A stretch of DNA of 64,000 nucleotides from Stutzerimonas stutzeri (GTDB taxonomy: Bacteria > Pseudomonadota > Gammaproteobacteria > Pseudomonadales > Pseudomonadaceae): the NCBI RefSeq assembly GCF_002890895.1, contig NZ_POUL01000008.1, forward strand, positions 1 through 64,000, in the 5' to 3' direction. The position numbers and the translations under genes are program-made. Positions 1 to 9,234 of this stretch are shown here, piece after piece. Each line of letters starts with the position of its first letter. Positions within the stretch are counted from its first letter, which is position 1. The notes beneath the pieces are model-generated. The model ran no database searches. It was not told the origin of the DNA and was given only the letters and a program-made list of their open reading frames with translations.

Positions 1-436
1 GGCCGCAGCGCTATCTACGTCGCAGGCTCAAAGCCTAAGGGTGGATACGGCTTCCTGGCCTTCCCCCGATGATCAGTCGGGAACTATCACCCCAACATAG
101 CGTGGTAGTCGAGATACAAGGGTGGATGTCGCTTCTTACATCCACCGTGACGTACCGGGGGAGCGCCACCCGGGTGAGCGCTACCCGGGTGAGCGCTACC
201 CGGCGGATCGATGTAGCGAGATCCACCCTACGGTGGCTGCTCGGTTCGGCAATGGGTAGGGTGGATAACGCCGTTTTCATCCACCGTGGTCCCGCTCGGT
301 GCCGCGCCATGTGGTGAATTGCCCGCCGGTCAATCGCCACCGTAGATCGTCACCCGGTGGATCGCCACCCGGTCAATCGCGATCCGGTGGGTCGATGGAG
401 CGTGATCCACCCTACGTCTGCCTGAACCGCCTGCGG
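1..436. other. Intergenic repeat-rich region, no supported gene
   Basis: No credible coding sequence lies here. The stretch carries several copies of a short motif reading GGGTGGAT or its complement ATCCACC (near 40, 120, 140, 220, 257, 280 and 400), some arranged as facing pairs that could fold. It also holds a 15-bp tandem repeat and a degenerate run of ATCGCCACCCGGT-like units around 330-395. Short frames on both strands follow the repeats and show no protein-family signature. It lies downstream of the leftward rep gene, so it may also contain the rep transcript end, but no clear terminator was seen. Confidence 0.6.
161..205. repeat. 15-bp tandem repeat, three copies
   Basis: Three head-to-tail units begin at 161, 176 and 191, each reading GAGCGCYACCCGGGT; the third differs in its last two bases. 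Each unit contains the palindrome ACCCGGGT. It lies in non-coding DNA. Function is unknown; replication slippage is a likely origin. Confidence 0.85.
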
Positions 437-2446
437 CTACTTCTTCAACATCGCCCGCATCGCCGCCAGCGCATCGTTGCCGCGGGCCGCTTTGACTTCG
501 ACCGGTGCGTCTTCCTGGCCTTCCCAGACCAAATCCTCGGGTGGCAACTCGTCGAGGAAGCGGCTCGGCGTGCAGTCGATCACCTCGCCGTACTGCTTGC
601 GCTTGGCGGCAAAGGTCAGCGCCAGGTTGCGCTTTGCGCGAGTGATGCCGACGTAGGCCAGGCGCCGCTCTTCTTCGATGGTGTCGGACTCAATGCTGGA
701 GCGGTGCGGCAGGATCTCCTCCTCGAAACCGATGATGTACACCGAGGGGAATTCCAGGCCCTTGGAGGCGTGCATGGTCATCATCTGCACGCCTTCGGCA
801 CCTTCTTCCTCTTCCTGCTGGCGCTCGAGCATGTCGCGCAGCACCAGCTTGCCGATGGCGTCCTCGATGGTCATGTCGCCGTCTTCGTCTTTTTCCAGCG
901 TGCTTTTCAGCGCATCGACGAGGAACCAGACGTTGCCCATGCGCGCATCGGCCACCTTGTCGCTGGAAGCGTTCTGGCGCAGCCAGTTCTCGTAGTCGAT
1001 GTCCATCACCATGCTGCGAATGGCGGCGATCGGGTCGTTCTGCGCGCACTCCTGGCGCACGCGGTCCATCCAACGTTTGAAGCGCGCCAGGCGTTCGGTG
1101 AAGCGAGCGTCGAGGTGTTCGCCCAGGCCGATCTCGTCGGCGGCGGCGTACATGCTGATCTTGCGCTCGTTGGCGTAGTTGCCGAGCTTTTCCAGGGTGG
1201 TGGAGCCGATCTCCCGGCGCGGCACGTTGATCACTCGCAGGAAGGCATTGTCGTCGTCCGGGTTGACCAGCAGGCGGAAGTAGCTCATCAGGTCCTTCAC
1301 CTCCTGGCGGGCGAAGAAGCTGGTGCCGCCGGACAGGCGATAGGGAATCTGGTGGTGCTGCAGCTTCAGCTCCATCAGCTTGGCCTGGTAGTTGCCACGA
1401 TAAAGAATTGCGAAATCGCTGTAGGGGCGCTGGGTACGCAGGTGCTCGGTGAGGATCTCCAGCGCTACGCGCTCGCACTCGGCGTCCTCGTTGCGCGTGC
1501 GGATCACGCGGATCTCGTCGCCGTGGCCCATGTCCGACCAAAGCTGTTTCTCGAACACGTGCGGGTTGTTGGCGATGAGGATGTTGGCGCATTTGAGGAT
1601 GCGACTGGTGGAGCGGTAGTTCTGCTCCAGCATCACCACTTTCAAGGACGGGTAGTCCTCTTTGAGCAGCATCAGGTTTTCCGGGCGCGCGCCGCGCCAG
1701 GCGTAGATCGACTGGTCGTCGTCACCAACTACGGTGAACTGGTTGCGCATGCCGACCAGCAGTTTCACCAGGAGGTACTGGCTGGCGTTGGTGTCCTGGT
1801 ATTCGTCGACCAGCAGGTAGCGGATGCGGTTCTGCCACTTCTCCAGGATGTCGGCGTGCTCTTGGAAGAGCTTGACCGGCAGCAGGATCAGGTCGTTGAA
1901 GTCCACTGCGTTGTAGGCCTTGAGCGTGCGCTGGTAGTGCAGGTAGACGATGGCGGCAGTCTGTTCCTTGGGGTTGCGCGCATTGGCCAGTGCCTCGTCA
2001 GGCAGGATCAGGTCATTCTTCCAGCTGTCGATGTAGTTCTTGATCTCGTCGGCGCCATCATCGCCGGAATACTCCTTCTGCATGATGTCGGTGAGCAGCG
2101 CCTTGATGTCGCCGTCATCGAAGATCGAGAAGCCGGGCTTGTAGCCCAGGCGCGCGTATTCCTTGCGGATGATGTTCATCCCCAGGTTGTGGAAGGTGGA
2201 CACGGTCAGCCCTCGCGCCTCGGCACCTTTGAGCAGCGTGCCGACGCGTTCCCTCATCTCGCGTGCGGCCTTGTTGGTGAAGGTCATGGCGACGATGTGG
2301 CGGGCCTGGATGCCGCACTGCTGCACCAAATAGGCGATCTTGCGAGTGATCACGCTGGTTTTGCCGGAACCGGCACCGGCGAGCACCAGCATGGGGCCGC
2401 CGACGTAGTTCACGGCTTCCTGCTGCCGGGGATTGAGTCGGGACAT
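437..2446 (-). CDS. rep: ATP-dependent DNA helicase Rep
   Basis: Superfamily 1A 3'-5' helicase that helps replication forks move through protein roadblocks. The 669-residue product has all expected motifs in order: Walker A AGAGSGKTS near the N-terminus, Walker B VDEYQDTN, motif III GDDDQSIYAWRGA, motif IV LEQNYRST, motif V MTMHASKGLEFPSV and motif VI RLAYVGITRAKR. Length matches Rep (about 670) rather than UvrD (about 720), and it opens with MSRLNPRQQEAV, typical of Rep. The ATG is preceded by a weak GAGA. It is transcribed leftward, alone, away from the GGDEF-EAL gene. Confidence 0.95.
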   Translation of the reverse strand: MSRLNPRQQEAVNYVGGPMLVLAGAGSGKTSVITRKIAYLVQQCGIQARHIVAMTFTNKAAREMRERVGTLLKGAEARGLTVSTFHNLGMNIIRKEYARLGYKPGFSIFDDGDIKALLTDIMQKEYSGDDGADEIKNYIDSWKNDLILPDEALANARNPKEQTAAIVYLHYQRTLKAYNAVDFNDLILLPVKLFQEHADILEKWQNRIRYLLVDEYQDTNASQYLLVKLLVGMRNQFTVVGDDDQSIYAWRGARPENLMLLKEDYPSLKVVMLEQNYRSTSRILKCANILIANNPHVFEKQLWSDMGHGDEIRVIRTRNEDAECERVALEILTEHLRTQRPYSDFAILYRGNYQAKLMELKLQHHQIPYRLSGGTSFFARQEVKDLMSYFRLLVNPDDDNAFLRVINVPRREIGSTTLEKLGNYANERKISMYAAADEIGLGEHLDARFTERLARFKRWMDRVRQECAQNDPIAAIRSMVMDIDYENWLRQNASSDKVADARMGNVWFLVDALKSTLEKDEDGDMTIEDAIGKLVLRDMLERQQEEEEGAEGVQMMTMHASKGLEFPSVYIIGFEEEILPHRSSIESDTIEEERRLAYVGITRAKRNLALTFAAKRKQYGEVIDCTPSRFLDELPPEDLVWEGQEDAPVEVKAARGNDALAAMRAMLKK

Positions 2447-2688
2447 TCTCGTTTGGTCTGTTGAAGCGGGGGCGAGAGTTTAGCAGGGCTGGCCCCGCTA
2501 ATTGGTAACGTCCGGGCCCTGGCGCTACCGGTCGTCGCCGACAGGGCTGGGTTATTCGTCACGATGCACTAGTCTATGCGCGCGGCGCCCGTTTTAGGCT
2601 GCTCAGCTTGCCGCCCCGCTTCACACAGGGAGGTGTAACCGTCGAGGTGGCGAGCCACCTCCAGCTCCGTTCGAACCGGGGAAACACC

Positions 2689-4350
2689 GTGAGATCGTCT
2701 ACACAACCCATGCGTCTGGTTCTGCTGGCCGATGTGCCCAAGTGGGCCGAAGAGCTTCAGGTTGCCCTTTCGTCTGTGCGCGGCCGTCATCGGCTGAGCG
2801 TGGCCGAAGACTGGTCGGCCGCCACCGCTCTGCTTGCCGAGTCCAGCCACGCCCTGTTGATTGCCACGCCGGGCTGTCGCCCCGAGGCGGCGCACTTCCC
2901 CTGGCCTACCGTGCTGTTGCTCGAAGATGAACCCGCGGAACTGCCGGAGGGTGCCATCGACTGGCTCCCCGGCCCTCGTTTGAGCACGGACATGGTGGGG
3001 CGCTGTGTGCGTTATGCGCGCGAACGGTGCAACCTGGAGGGCGCGCTGCAGAGGCTGGCCGTACAGGACCCGCTGACCGGCATCGCCAATCGCCAGGGTT
3101 TTCAGGCGTTGCTCGCATCGCGCCTGGCCGAGCATGAGGGGCAAGGTCTGACGTTCGGTTGCCTGGACCTGGACAACTTTCGCCGGGTCAACGATGCCCT
3201 TGGGCATCAGGCGGGGGATCGTCTGATTCTGCAGGTCGTGGCGCGCTTGAAGGCGCAGCTGGAAGTGGGTGACACCCTGGCGCGTCTGGGCGGCGACGAG
3301 TTTGCGTTGTTACTCGATACAGAGCGTCAGCCGAATCGTGCGGAGCAAATCGCAGACCGAATCGTCGAGGCGATGGCTGAACCCTACTGGATTGACGGCG
3401 ATACCCTGATGCTTGGCTGCAGTCTCGGGCTGGCGCACGCCAAGGCCGATACAGACCCCGATCAGCTGCTCTGGCTGGCGCAGGTGGCCATGCGCCAAGC
3501 GAAAGCGAATCAAGGCTGTACCTGGTATCTCTACAACGAGCGGGTCAACCGTAGCGCCTGTCACCTTGCCGACCTTGAAGGCGAGTTGCGGCGAGCGCTG
3601 CGGCGCGATGACCTTGAGCTGCACTATCAGCCGCGGCTCTGCATCGATACAGGTCGCATCGTAGGCATGGAGGCGCTGGTGCGCTGGCCGCATGCCGAGC
3701 GTGGTCTGCTCGGGCCGGACGAATTCATCCCCATGGCCGAAGAAAGCGGCTTGATCGTACCGCTCGGCTACTGGGTAATCGCACGTGCGTTGCGTGACAT
3801 GCAAAGCTTGCGCGAAAGCGGTGCAGGCGAGCTACACATGGCCGTCAACCTGTCGTTCCGCCAGTTTCAGGACAGCCAGTTGCTGACAACCCTTCAGCGG
3901 CTCATCGCGGAGCGCGGTGTCGATCCGCACTGGCTGGAGTTCGAACTTACCGAAACCGCAGTGATGCGGCGCAGCGATCAGGTGCGCGGCACCATGAACG
4001 CCTTGGCCGCGCTAGGTGTGCGTTTCTCGCTGGATGATTTCGGAACCGGATTCTCGTCGTTTGTACACCTCAGCCGACTGCCGATCAGCCTGCTGAAGAT
4101 CGACAAGAGTTTCGTTGACCAGATGGCCGCGCGGCCCCAGAACGGCCGGCTGGTTCGCGCAATGATCGACCTGGCGCACAACCTGGGATTGGAAGTGGTG
4201 GCTGAAGGCGTGGAGGGGGCGGCGCAGCTCGGCCAATTACGGCGCTTCGGTGCAGACCAGGTGCAAGGCTATCTAATCAGCAAGCCGCTGCCCCTGGCCG
4301 AGCTCGGCTCTTTTCTCAATGGCGGATACGCGGCCGAAGCCAGCGGTTGA
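2689..4350 (+). CDS. GGDEF-EAL cyclic-di-GMP signalling protein
   Basis: A 553-residue protein with a divergent N-terminal domain (about 1-120, possibly receiver-like), a GGDEF domain (DPLTGIANR start, LGGDEF at about 200-205) and an EAL domain (EAL at 328-330). The EAL part keeps the phosphodiesterase residues: NLSFRQF, ELTET, DDFGTGFSS, KIDKSFV and AEGVE. The inhibitory I-site RxxD before GGDEF reads EVGD, so product inhibition is probably lost. Net phosphodiesterase activity is the likelier outcome; position next to rep matches P. aeruginosa ProE (PA5295), as I recall. The GTG at 2689 is chosen because GGGGA lies 6-10 bases upstream; the ATG at 2710 is an alternative, while a TTG at 2608 lacks support. 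Confidence 0.88.
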   Translation: MRSSTQPMRLVLLADVPKWAEELQVALSSVRGRHRLSVAEDWSAATALLAESSHALLIATPGCRPEAAHFPWPTVLLLEDEPAELPEGAIDWLPGPRLSTDMVGRCVRYARERCNLEGALQRLAVQDPLTGIANRQGFQALLASRLAEHEGQGLTFGCLDLDNFRRVNDALGHQAGDRLILQVVARLKAQLEVGDTLARLGGDEFALLLDTERQPNRAEQIADRIVEAMAEPYWIDGDTLMLGCSLGLAHAKADTDPDQLLWLAQVAMRQAKANQGCTWYLYNERVNRSACHLADLEGELRRALRRDDLELHYQPRLCIDTGRIVGMEALVRWPHAERGLLGPDEFIPMAEESGLIVPLGYWVIARALRDMQSLRESGAGELHMAVNLSFRQFQDSQLLTTLQRLIAERGVDPHWLEFELTETAVMRRSDQVRGTMNALAALGVRFSLDDFGTGFSSFVHLSRLPISLLKIDKSFVDQMAARPQNGRLVRAMIDLAHNLGLEVVAEGVEGAAQLGQLRRFGADQVQGYLISKPLPLAELGSFLNGGYAAEASG

Positions 4351-4356
4351 AACGAA

Positions 4357-4378
4357 GCGCCGGGCATGAGCCCGGCGC
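4357..4378. terminator. Bidirectional hairpin between convergent genes
   Basis: A perfect 9-bp stem GCGCCGGGC / GCCCGGCGC with ATGA loop sits in the 34-bp gap between the GGDEF-EAL gene and betT, which converge. There is no clear T-run on either side, so it may end transcription weakly or protect 3' ends. Confidence 0.55.
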
Positions 4379-4384
4379 AGTGCA

Positions 4385-6355
4385 TCAGCGAACCATGTGC
4401 AGGAAGTGCATGTGCTTCTCGTACTGGTCGAGGATGTCGCCAATCACGCCGTCTCGGCTCCAGCCCATCACATCGTAGTTCTGCCCGCCTTCCTTGAGAT
4501 GGACCTCGGCGCGGAAGTAGGTGGGCTCATCGCCATCCTCCTCCTCGGTCGCGACGAAGCTCGGCATCGGATAGCCGCGTGGACGCACCTGATAGAAGAA
4601 ATCGGGGGCGCCTTCGTGGGTGATATGCAGTCCGGTTCGGTTGTCCTCGCCGGTAGTCAGCTCGACCCCATAACCCTGCTTGCGCAACTCCTCGGCGACA
4701 GCGGCGCAGGCGGGCGCTGCGATTTCGTTGAGGAAGCGTTCTACATCGCGACGGCGCGGATAGCGGGTCATGTTCTGTACCCGGCTGCGCCAGCCACCCT
4801 CTGACTGCGGAGCGGTCGGGGTAGTGCTGACTGCCTGGTAGCGCAGGCCCTGCTTGGTGGCATCCACGCGCAGCGCCTTGAGCAATCCCCACATGGCGCA
4901 GAGCAGCACCACGGTGAAGGGCAAGGCACTGGCAATGGTCGCTGTCTGCAGAGCGGTCAGCCCATCGGCGAGCAGCAGTGCGATTGCGACGATGCCCATG
5001 GAAGCGGCCCAGAACACCCTCTGCCAGGTCGGCGTCTTGTCCATGCCGCCGGAGGCGAGCATGTCCACCACCAGGGCGCCGGAGTCTGCCGAGGTGACGA
5101 AGAACACCACCACCATGATGATGGCGATCAGCGACAGCAGCGAGGCGAAGGGGAAGTATTCGAGGAAGGCGAACAATGCCAGTGAACTGTCGCGCTCGAT
5201 GGCTTCGCCCAGACTGGTGACATGGTCCCAGAGAATCATGTGAATGGCCGTGTCACCGAATACCGTCATCCACAGCAGGGTGAAGGCCGTCGGCACCAGC
5301 AGCACGCCGGTGACGAATTCACGGATGGTGCGGCCGCGCGAAATGCGCGCGATGAACAGGCCAACAAAGGGCGACCAGGCCAGCCACCAGCCCCAGTAAA
5401 ACAGGGTCCAGCCGCCGATCCAGTCGTTCGGTTCGTAGGCATAGAGGTTGAACGTCGCGGTGACGATCTGGGAGAAGTAGTTACCGGTGTTCTGCACGAA
5501 GGTCTGCAGGATGAACACGGTCGGGCCGGCGACCAGCACCAGTATCAACAGCAGGACGGCCAGCGTCAGGTTCAGCTCGGACAGTCGCCGTACGCCCTTG
5601 TCCAGGCCGGTGACCACCGAGATGGTGGCCAGGACGGTCGTTCCGGCGATCAGCATGATCTGCACCGGTACGGAGATGGGTAGGCCATAGAGGTGATTCA
5701 ACCCAGTGTTGATCTGGGTGACACCGAGCCCCAGCGAGGTGGCAACCCCCAGCACGGTACCGATGATGGCGAAGATGTCCACCGCATGCCCAATCGGCCC
5801 ATGAATGCGCTCGCCAATCAGTGGATACAGGGCTGAGCGCAGGGTCAGTGGCAGTCCCTGGCGAAAACTGAAGTAGGCCAGGATCATCGCGACGATGGCG
5901 TAGATGGCCCAGGCATGCAGGCCCCAGTGGAAGAAGGTGATCTTCATGGCTTCGCGCGCGGCGGCGACGGTGCCGCCTTCGCCCACCGGAGGCGAGAGGA
6001 AGTGCATGACCGGCTCGGCCACGCCGAAGAACATCAGGCCGATACCCATGCCTGCCGAAAACAGCATCGAAAACCAGGTCAGATAGCTGTAGTCCGGCTC
6101 GCTGTGATCAGGGCCCAGCTTGATCTCGCCATAACGGCTGAGCGCCAGCAGCACGACCATCAGCAGGATGACCGCGACAGCAAGAATGTAGAGCCAGCTG
6201 ACGTTGGCGATGATCCAGGCCTGGACGTCGCTGAACACGCCTTGAGCGTGTTCCGGGGTAGCGACGCTGTAGATCACCAGCAACAGGATGAGCACGGCAG
6301 AGCCGTAGAACACCGGGGGATTGAGGGTGGGAGAGGAAGACTTGTTGGCCTCCAT
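4385..6355 (-). CDS. betT: BCCT-family choline transporter BetT
   Basis: A 656-residue inner-membrane betaine/choline/carnitine transporter that takes up choline as glycine-betaine precursor and nutrient. About twelve hydrophobic segments fill residues 15-500. The family signature is clear: FYWGWWLAWSPFVGLF followed by ARISRGRTIREF. FSAGMGIGLMFFGVAEP is the glycine-rich TM3 segment of sodium- or proton-coupled members. The cytoplasmic C-terminal extension of about 150 residues, ending in DQYEKHMHFLHMVR, is characteristic of BetT choline carriers and is linked to osmotic regulation. No bet catabolic genes are adjacent. The 226-bp gap to comM should hold its promoter; none was recognised. Confidence 0.88.
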   Translation of the reverse strand: MEANKSSSPTLNPPVFYGSAVLILLLVIYSVATPEHAQGVFSDVQAWIIANVSWLYILAVAVILLMVVLLALSRYGEIKLGPDHSEPDYSYLTWFSMLFSAGMGIGLMFFGVAEPVMHFLSPPVGEGGTVAAAREAMKITFFHWGLHAWAIYAIVAMILAYFSFRQGLPLTLRSALYPLIGERIHGPIGHAVDIFAIIGTVLGVATSLGLGVTQINTGLNHLYGLPISVPVQIMLIAGTTVLATISVVTGLDKGVRRLSELNLTLAVLLLILVLVAGPTVFILQTFVQNTGNYFSQIVTATFNLYAYEPNDWIGGWTLFYWGWWLAWSPFVGLFIARISRGRTIREFVTGVLLVPTAFTLLWMTVFGDTAIHMILWDHVTSLGEAIERDSSLALFAFLEYFPFASLLSLIAIIMVVVFFVTSADSGALVVDMLASGGMDKTPTWQRVFWAASMGIVAIALLLADGLTALQTATIASALPFTVVLLCAMWGLLKALRVDATKQGLRYQAVSTTPTAPQSEGGWRSRVQNMTRYPRRRDVERFLNEIAAPACAAVAEELRKQGYGVELTTGEDNRTGLHITHEGAPDFFYQVRPRGYPMPSFVATEEEDGDEPTYFRAEVHLKEGGQNYDVMGWSRDGVIGDILDQYEKHMHFLHMVR

Positions 6356-6581
6356 GCTGCGCTCCTTGATTACAGATTGGGGAGTGGCCGCCTGTGGCGA
6401 AGAGGACGCAATCTAACATATCGGTCAGCTTTAGACCGGGCCCGCACCCTGGCGTTGGGAGTGGGGCGCCTGGATGTGACCGCACGATGCAGCCATGTGC
6501 AGCGTTTTTTTTGGTCTTTTCAGGCGGCTGCGTGAGCCAGGTTTATCACCGTTGAGCCTGCAATGGGTTCGGTCCCTGAGT

Positions 6582-8081
6582 TCAACCCGCCTGGCTGCCT
6601 GGCCGGTACTGCAATGCCTCGGCCAGATGCGCGCGACCAATGGATTCGGCCTGCTGAATATCCGCCAGGGTGCGTGCGACCTTGAGGATTCGGTGTGCAG
6701 CGCGTAGTGACAGTCCGAGGCGCTCGCAGGCGCGCTCGAGCCACTGCTGGTCCTCGGGCTGCAATGCGCAATAACGGCGCAGACCGGCAAGATCGAGGAA
6801 GGCATTGGCGCAGCCCTGTCGATTGAGCTGAATGCGCCGCGCTTCGGCCACCTGGGCGGCGACCCGCTGGGTGGTTTCGTTGCCTGCCAGCGGTGCGTTC
6901 AGCGCGGTGGCTTCTCGAGCGACCGTCAGATGCAGGTCAATGCGATCAAGCAGCGGCCCGGAGAGCTTGCCGCGGTAGCGTTGAATCTGGTCCGGCGAAC
7001 AGCGGCAGCGACCGCTCGGGTCGCCCAGGTAGCCGCACGGGCAGGGGTTCATCGCCGCGACCAACTGGAAACGTGCCGGGAAGCGCACCTTGTCGCGTGC
7101 CCGTGCGATGACGATGCAGCCGGATTCCAGCGGCTCGCGTAGAACCTCAAGGACCTTGCGGTCGAACTCGGGGAGCTCATCGAGAAATAGCACGCCCTGA
7201 TGCGCCAGGGTGATTTCGCCCGGCCTGGGCCGACTGCCGCCGCCTACCAGTGCTGGCCCTGATGCACTGTGATGGGGCTGCCGAAAAGGGCGCTGCGGCC
7301 AATGCGCCAGCGGTGACTGACTGGCGACAGACTGAATCGCGGCGACCTCCAGCGCTTCCTGTTCATCCAGAGGCGGAAGCAGGCCGGGTAGCCGGCTGGC
7401 CAGCAAGGTCTTGCCGGTACCAGGTGGTCCTGACAACAACAGGTTGTGGCCACCTGCTGCAGCCACCAGCAGCCCACGTTTGGCTGCCGCCTGGCCTTGC
7501 ACATCAGCGAGATCAGGGTAGGGCAGCACCTGACGCAACAGCCCTTGGGCTTGGAAGGGTTCGATTGGAGTCACACCGTTGAAATGTGCAGCGACTTCCA
7601 GCAAATGGTCGGCCGCGTAGACCACCAATCCCGAGGCCAGGCTGGCTTCCTCGGCATTGGCTCGCGGTACCAACAGCGCACGCCCGGCCTGGCGGGCCGC
7701 GAGAGCTGCAGGCAGCACGCCCTGAACCGGTCGCAGTGAGCCCGAAAGCGCCAGCTCGCCCAGGCATTCGAGCGTGTCGAGGCGGTCGGCGGGAATCTGA
7801 CCGCTCGCCGCCAATATGCCCAGCGCAATGGCCAGATCGAAACGGCCACCATCCTTCGGTAGATCGGCTGGAGCAAGATTGAGGGTGATTCGTCGAGCCG
7901 GGAAGTCGAAGCCGGACGTCTGGATCGCGCTGCGCACGCGATCCTTGCTTTCCTTGACGGCCGTTTCCGGCAAGCCAACCAGAGCCAGCGAAGGCAGCCC
8001 GTTGGCGAGGTGCGCCTCCACCGTCACGGTGGGCGCTTCCACGCCGACCTGGGCGCGGCTGTGGACAATTGCGAGGGACAT
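6582..8081 (-). CDS. comM: YifB-family Mg-chelatase-like AAA+ ATPase ComM
   Basis: A 499-residue protein with N-terminal Lon-like fold (VETHLANGLPSLALVGLPET-like region), AAA+ domain with Walker A SGPPGTGKTLL and Walker B GVLFLDELPEF, a cysteine cluster NPCPCGYLGD...CRCSP, and the Mg-chelatase C-terminal domain. ComM is a hexameric helicase promoting branch migration during natural transformation in Haemophilus, Vibrio and Acinetobacter, which fits a group known for natural competence. Its ATG lies 33 bp downstream of ubiK, so the two are probably co-transcribed. Function is inferred from family. Confidence 0.92.
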   Translation of the reverse strand: MSLAIVHSRAQVGVEAPTVTVEAHLANGLPSLALVGLPETAVKESKDRVRSAIQTSGFDFPARRITLNLAPADLPKDGGRFDLAIALGILAASGQIPADRLDTLECLGELALSGSLRPVQGVLPAALAARQAGRALLVPRANAEEASLASGLVVYAADHLLEVAAHFNGVTPIEPFQAQGLLRQVLPYPDLADVQGQAAAKRGLLVAAAGGHNLLLSGPPGTGKTLLASRLPGLLPPLDEQEALEVAAIQSVASQSPLAHWPQRPFRQPHHSASGPALVGGGSRPRPGEITLAHQGVLFLDELPEFDRKVLEVLREPLESGCIVIARARDKVRFPARFQLVAAMNPCPCGYLGDPSGRCRCSPDQIQRYRGKLSGPLLDRIDLHLTVAREATALNAPLAGNETTQRVAAQVAEARRIQLNRQGCANAFLDLAGLRRYCALQPEDQQWLERACERLGLSLRAAHRILKVARTLADIQQAESIGRAHLAEALQYRPGSQAG

Positions 8082-8114
8082 CCGATCACTCCTTTGATCG
8101 TGACGCCAGCCGGC

Positions 8115-8378
8115 CTATTCGGAGGCGGGTGGCGCGAGTTTCTCTTCCAGCTCGGCGACCTTGGCTTCGAGGGCTTCGAGCCTCGCGCGGGTGCGCGCAA
8201 GCACCACCATCTGACTGTCGAATTCTTCGCGGCTGACCACATCGAGCTTGCTCAGCGCACCTTGCACGATGCCTTTGAGCTGGGCTTCCACTTCCGCGCG
8301 AGGCAAGGGGTTTTCACCGCTGAAAAGCCGTGAGGCCTGGGCGCCGACGGCGTCGAGAAAAGCTTTGGGTGGGAACAT
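8115..8378 (-). CDS. ubiK: Ubiquinone biosynthesis accessory factor UbiK (BMFP/YqiC family)
   Basis: An 87-residue protein with amphipathic N-terminal half (FPPKAFLDAVGAQASRLFSG) and C-terminal coiled coil (RARLEALEAKVAELEEKL), the layout of UbiK/YqiC. The family forms a trimer and, with UbiJ, supports aerobic ubiquinone synthesis. The ATG at 8378 is preferred because AGGTGA lies six bases before it; a GTG and ATG slightly upstream overlap that ribosome-binding site. It diverges from glnK across a long regulatory gap and reads toward comM. Confidence 0.88.
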   Translation of the reverse strand: MFPPKAFLDAVGAQASRLFSGENPLPRAEVEAQLKGIVQGALSKLDVVSREEFDSQMVVLARTRARLEALEAKVAELEEKLAPPASE

Positions 8379-8477
8379 GAGCATCACCTGTTTCTGAGCG
8401 ACGCGCAGTGTAGCACGGGCTGTTCAGCCGTCCGGCAGGCGCCAGTGCACGATTGCGGGCACGCCGTTGCGCTGCCA

Positions 8478-8494
8478 TGCACCGGCATGGTGCG
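8478..8494 (+). promoter_or_regulatory. Predicted NtrC-binding site upstream of glnK
   Basis: TGCACC-ggcat-GGTGCG matches the NtrC consensus TGCACC-N5-GGTGCA at 11 of 12 arm positions. Its centre is about 108 bp upstream of the transcription start implied by the sigma-54 promoter, typical for an enhancer site. Confidence 0.8.
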
Positions 8495-8569
8495 TGATCC
8501 GGCGGGCGGGTTGTGCCGTGGGCTCGCGCCGCCTTTGCGGAGCGCCTGAGGCCGGGCGTTGCAAAAAGC

Positions 8570-8585
8570 TGGCATTGATTCTGCT
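8570..8585 (+). promoter_or_regulatory. Predicted sigma-54 promoter of glnK-amtB1-amtB2
   Basis: TGGCATTGATTCTGCT keeps the invariant GG (8571-8572) and GC (8583-8584) with the required ten-base spacing, and differs from TGGCAC-N5-TTGCW at two or three less critical bases. Start of transcription would be near 8595, leaving a leader of about 178 nt before glnK. Confidence 0.8.
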
Positions 8586-8600
8586 TAGGTCCATGTGACG

Positions 8601-8626
8601 TATGCACCAGCAGGTTGCGGTGCATA
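8601..8626 (+). repeat. Perfect 8-bp inverted repeat in the glnK leader
   Basis: TATGCACC and GGTGCATA flank ten bases, about +7 to +32 from the predicted start. The half sites equal NtrC half sites but the spacing is ten rather than five. It could be an operator or a 5' RNA hairpin. Confidence 0.7.
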
Positions 8627-8724
8627 GGCGATTCGGGACGTTTCGTCGGATCGGTTGATGGTGTCGGATGGTCGCTCGGCAACGCCGGCGCGTTACAAGA
8701 GCCAGACACTGCGCTTAGACTTGA

Positions 8725-9111
<387 letters not shown>

Positions 9112-9234
9112 CGTTCCGGCGCGTAGCGCACGTTTGACCGGGCGGTAACGCCCGACACGTCGCCACGCACCGCCCGAGCATTTGCGATTGCCTGCCTAGC
9201 AGGCCTACGAACCCCACGCCCCAGGAGTAAAACC

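Noticed and set aside
299..2464. 721-codon open frame on the plus strand opposite rep
   Set aside because: It mirrors the rep coding sequence and has low-complexity, family-free composition typical of antisense frames in high-GC DNA; all helicase motifs are on the minus strand.
2608..2688. Extended TTG start for the GGDEF-EAL protein
   Set aside because: No ribosome-binding site before the TTG, and the extra residues look non-conserved; GTG at 2689 has GGGGA.
8445..8461. Second NtrC-like site, TGCACG-attgc-GGGCAC
   Set aside because: The right half is shifted by one base and does not match GGTGCA; too weak to call.
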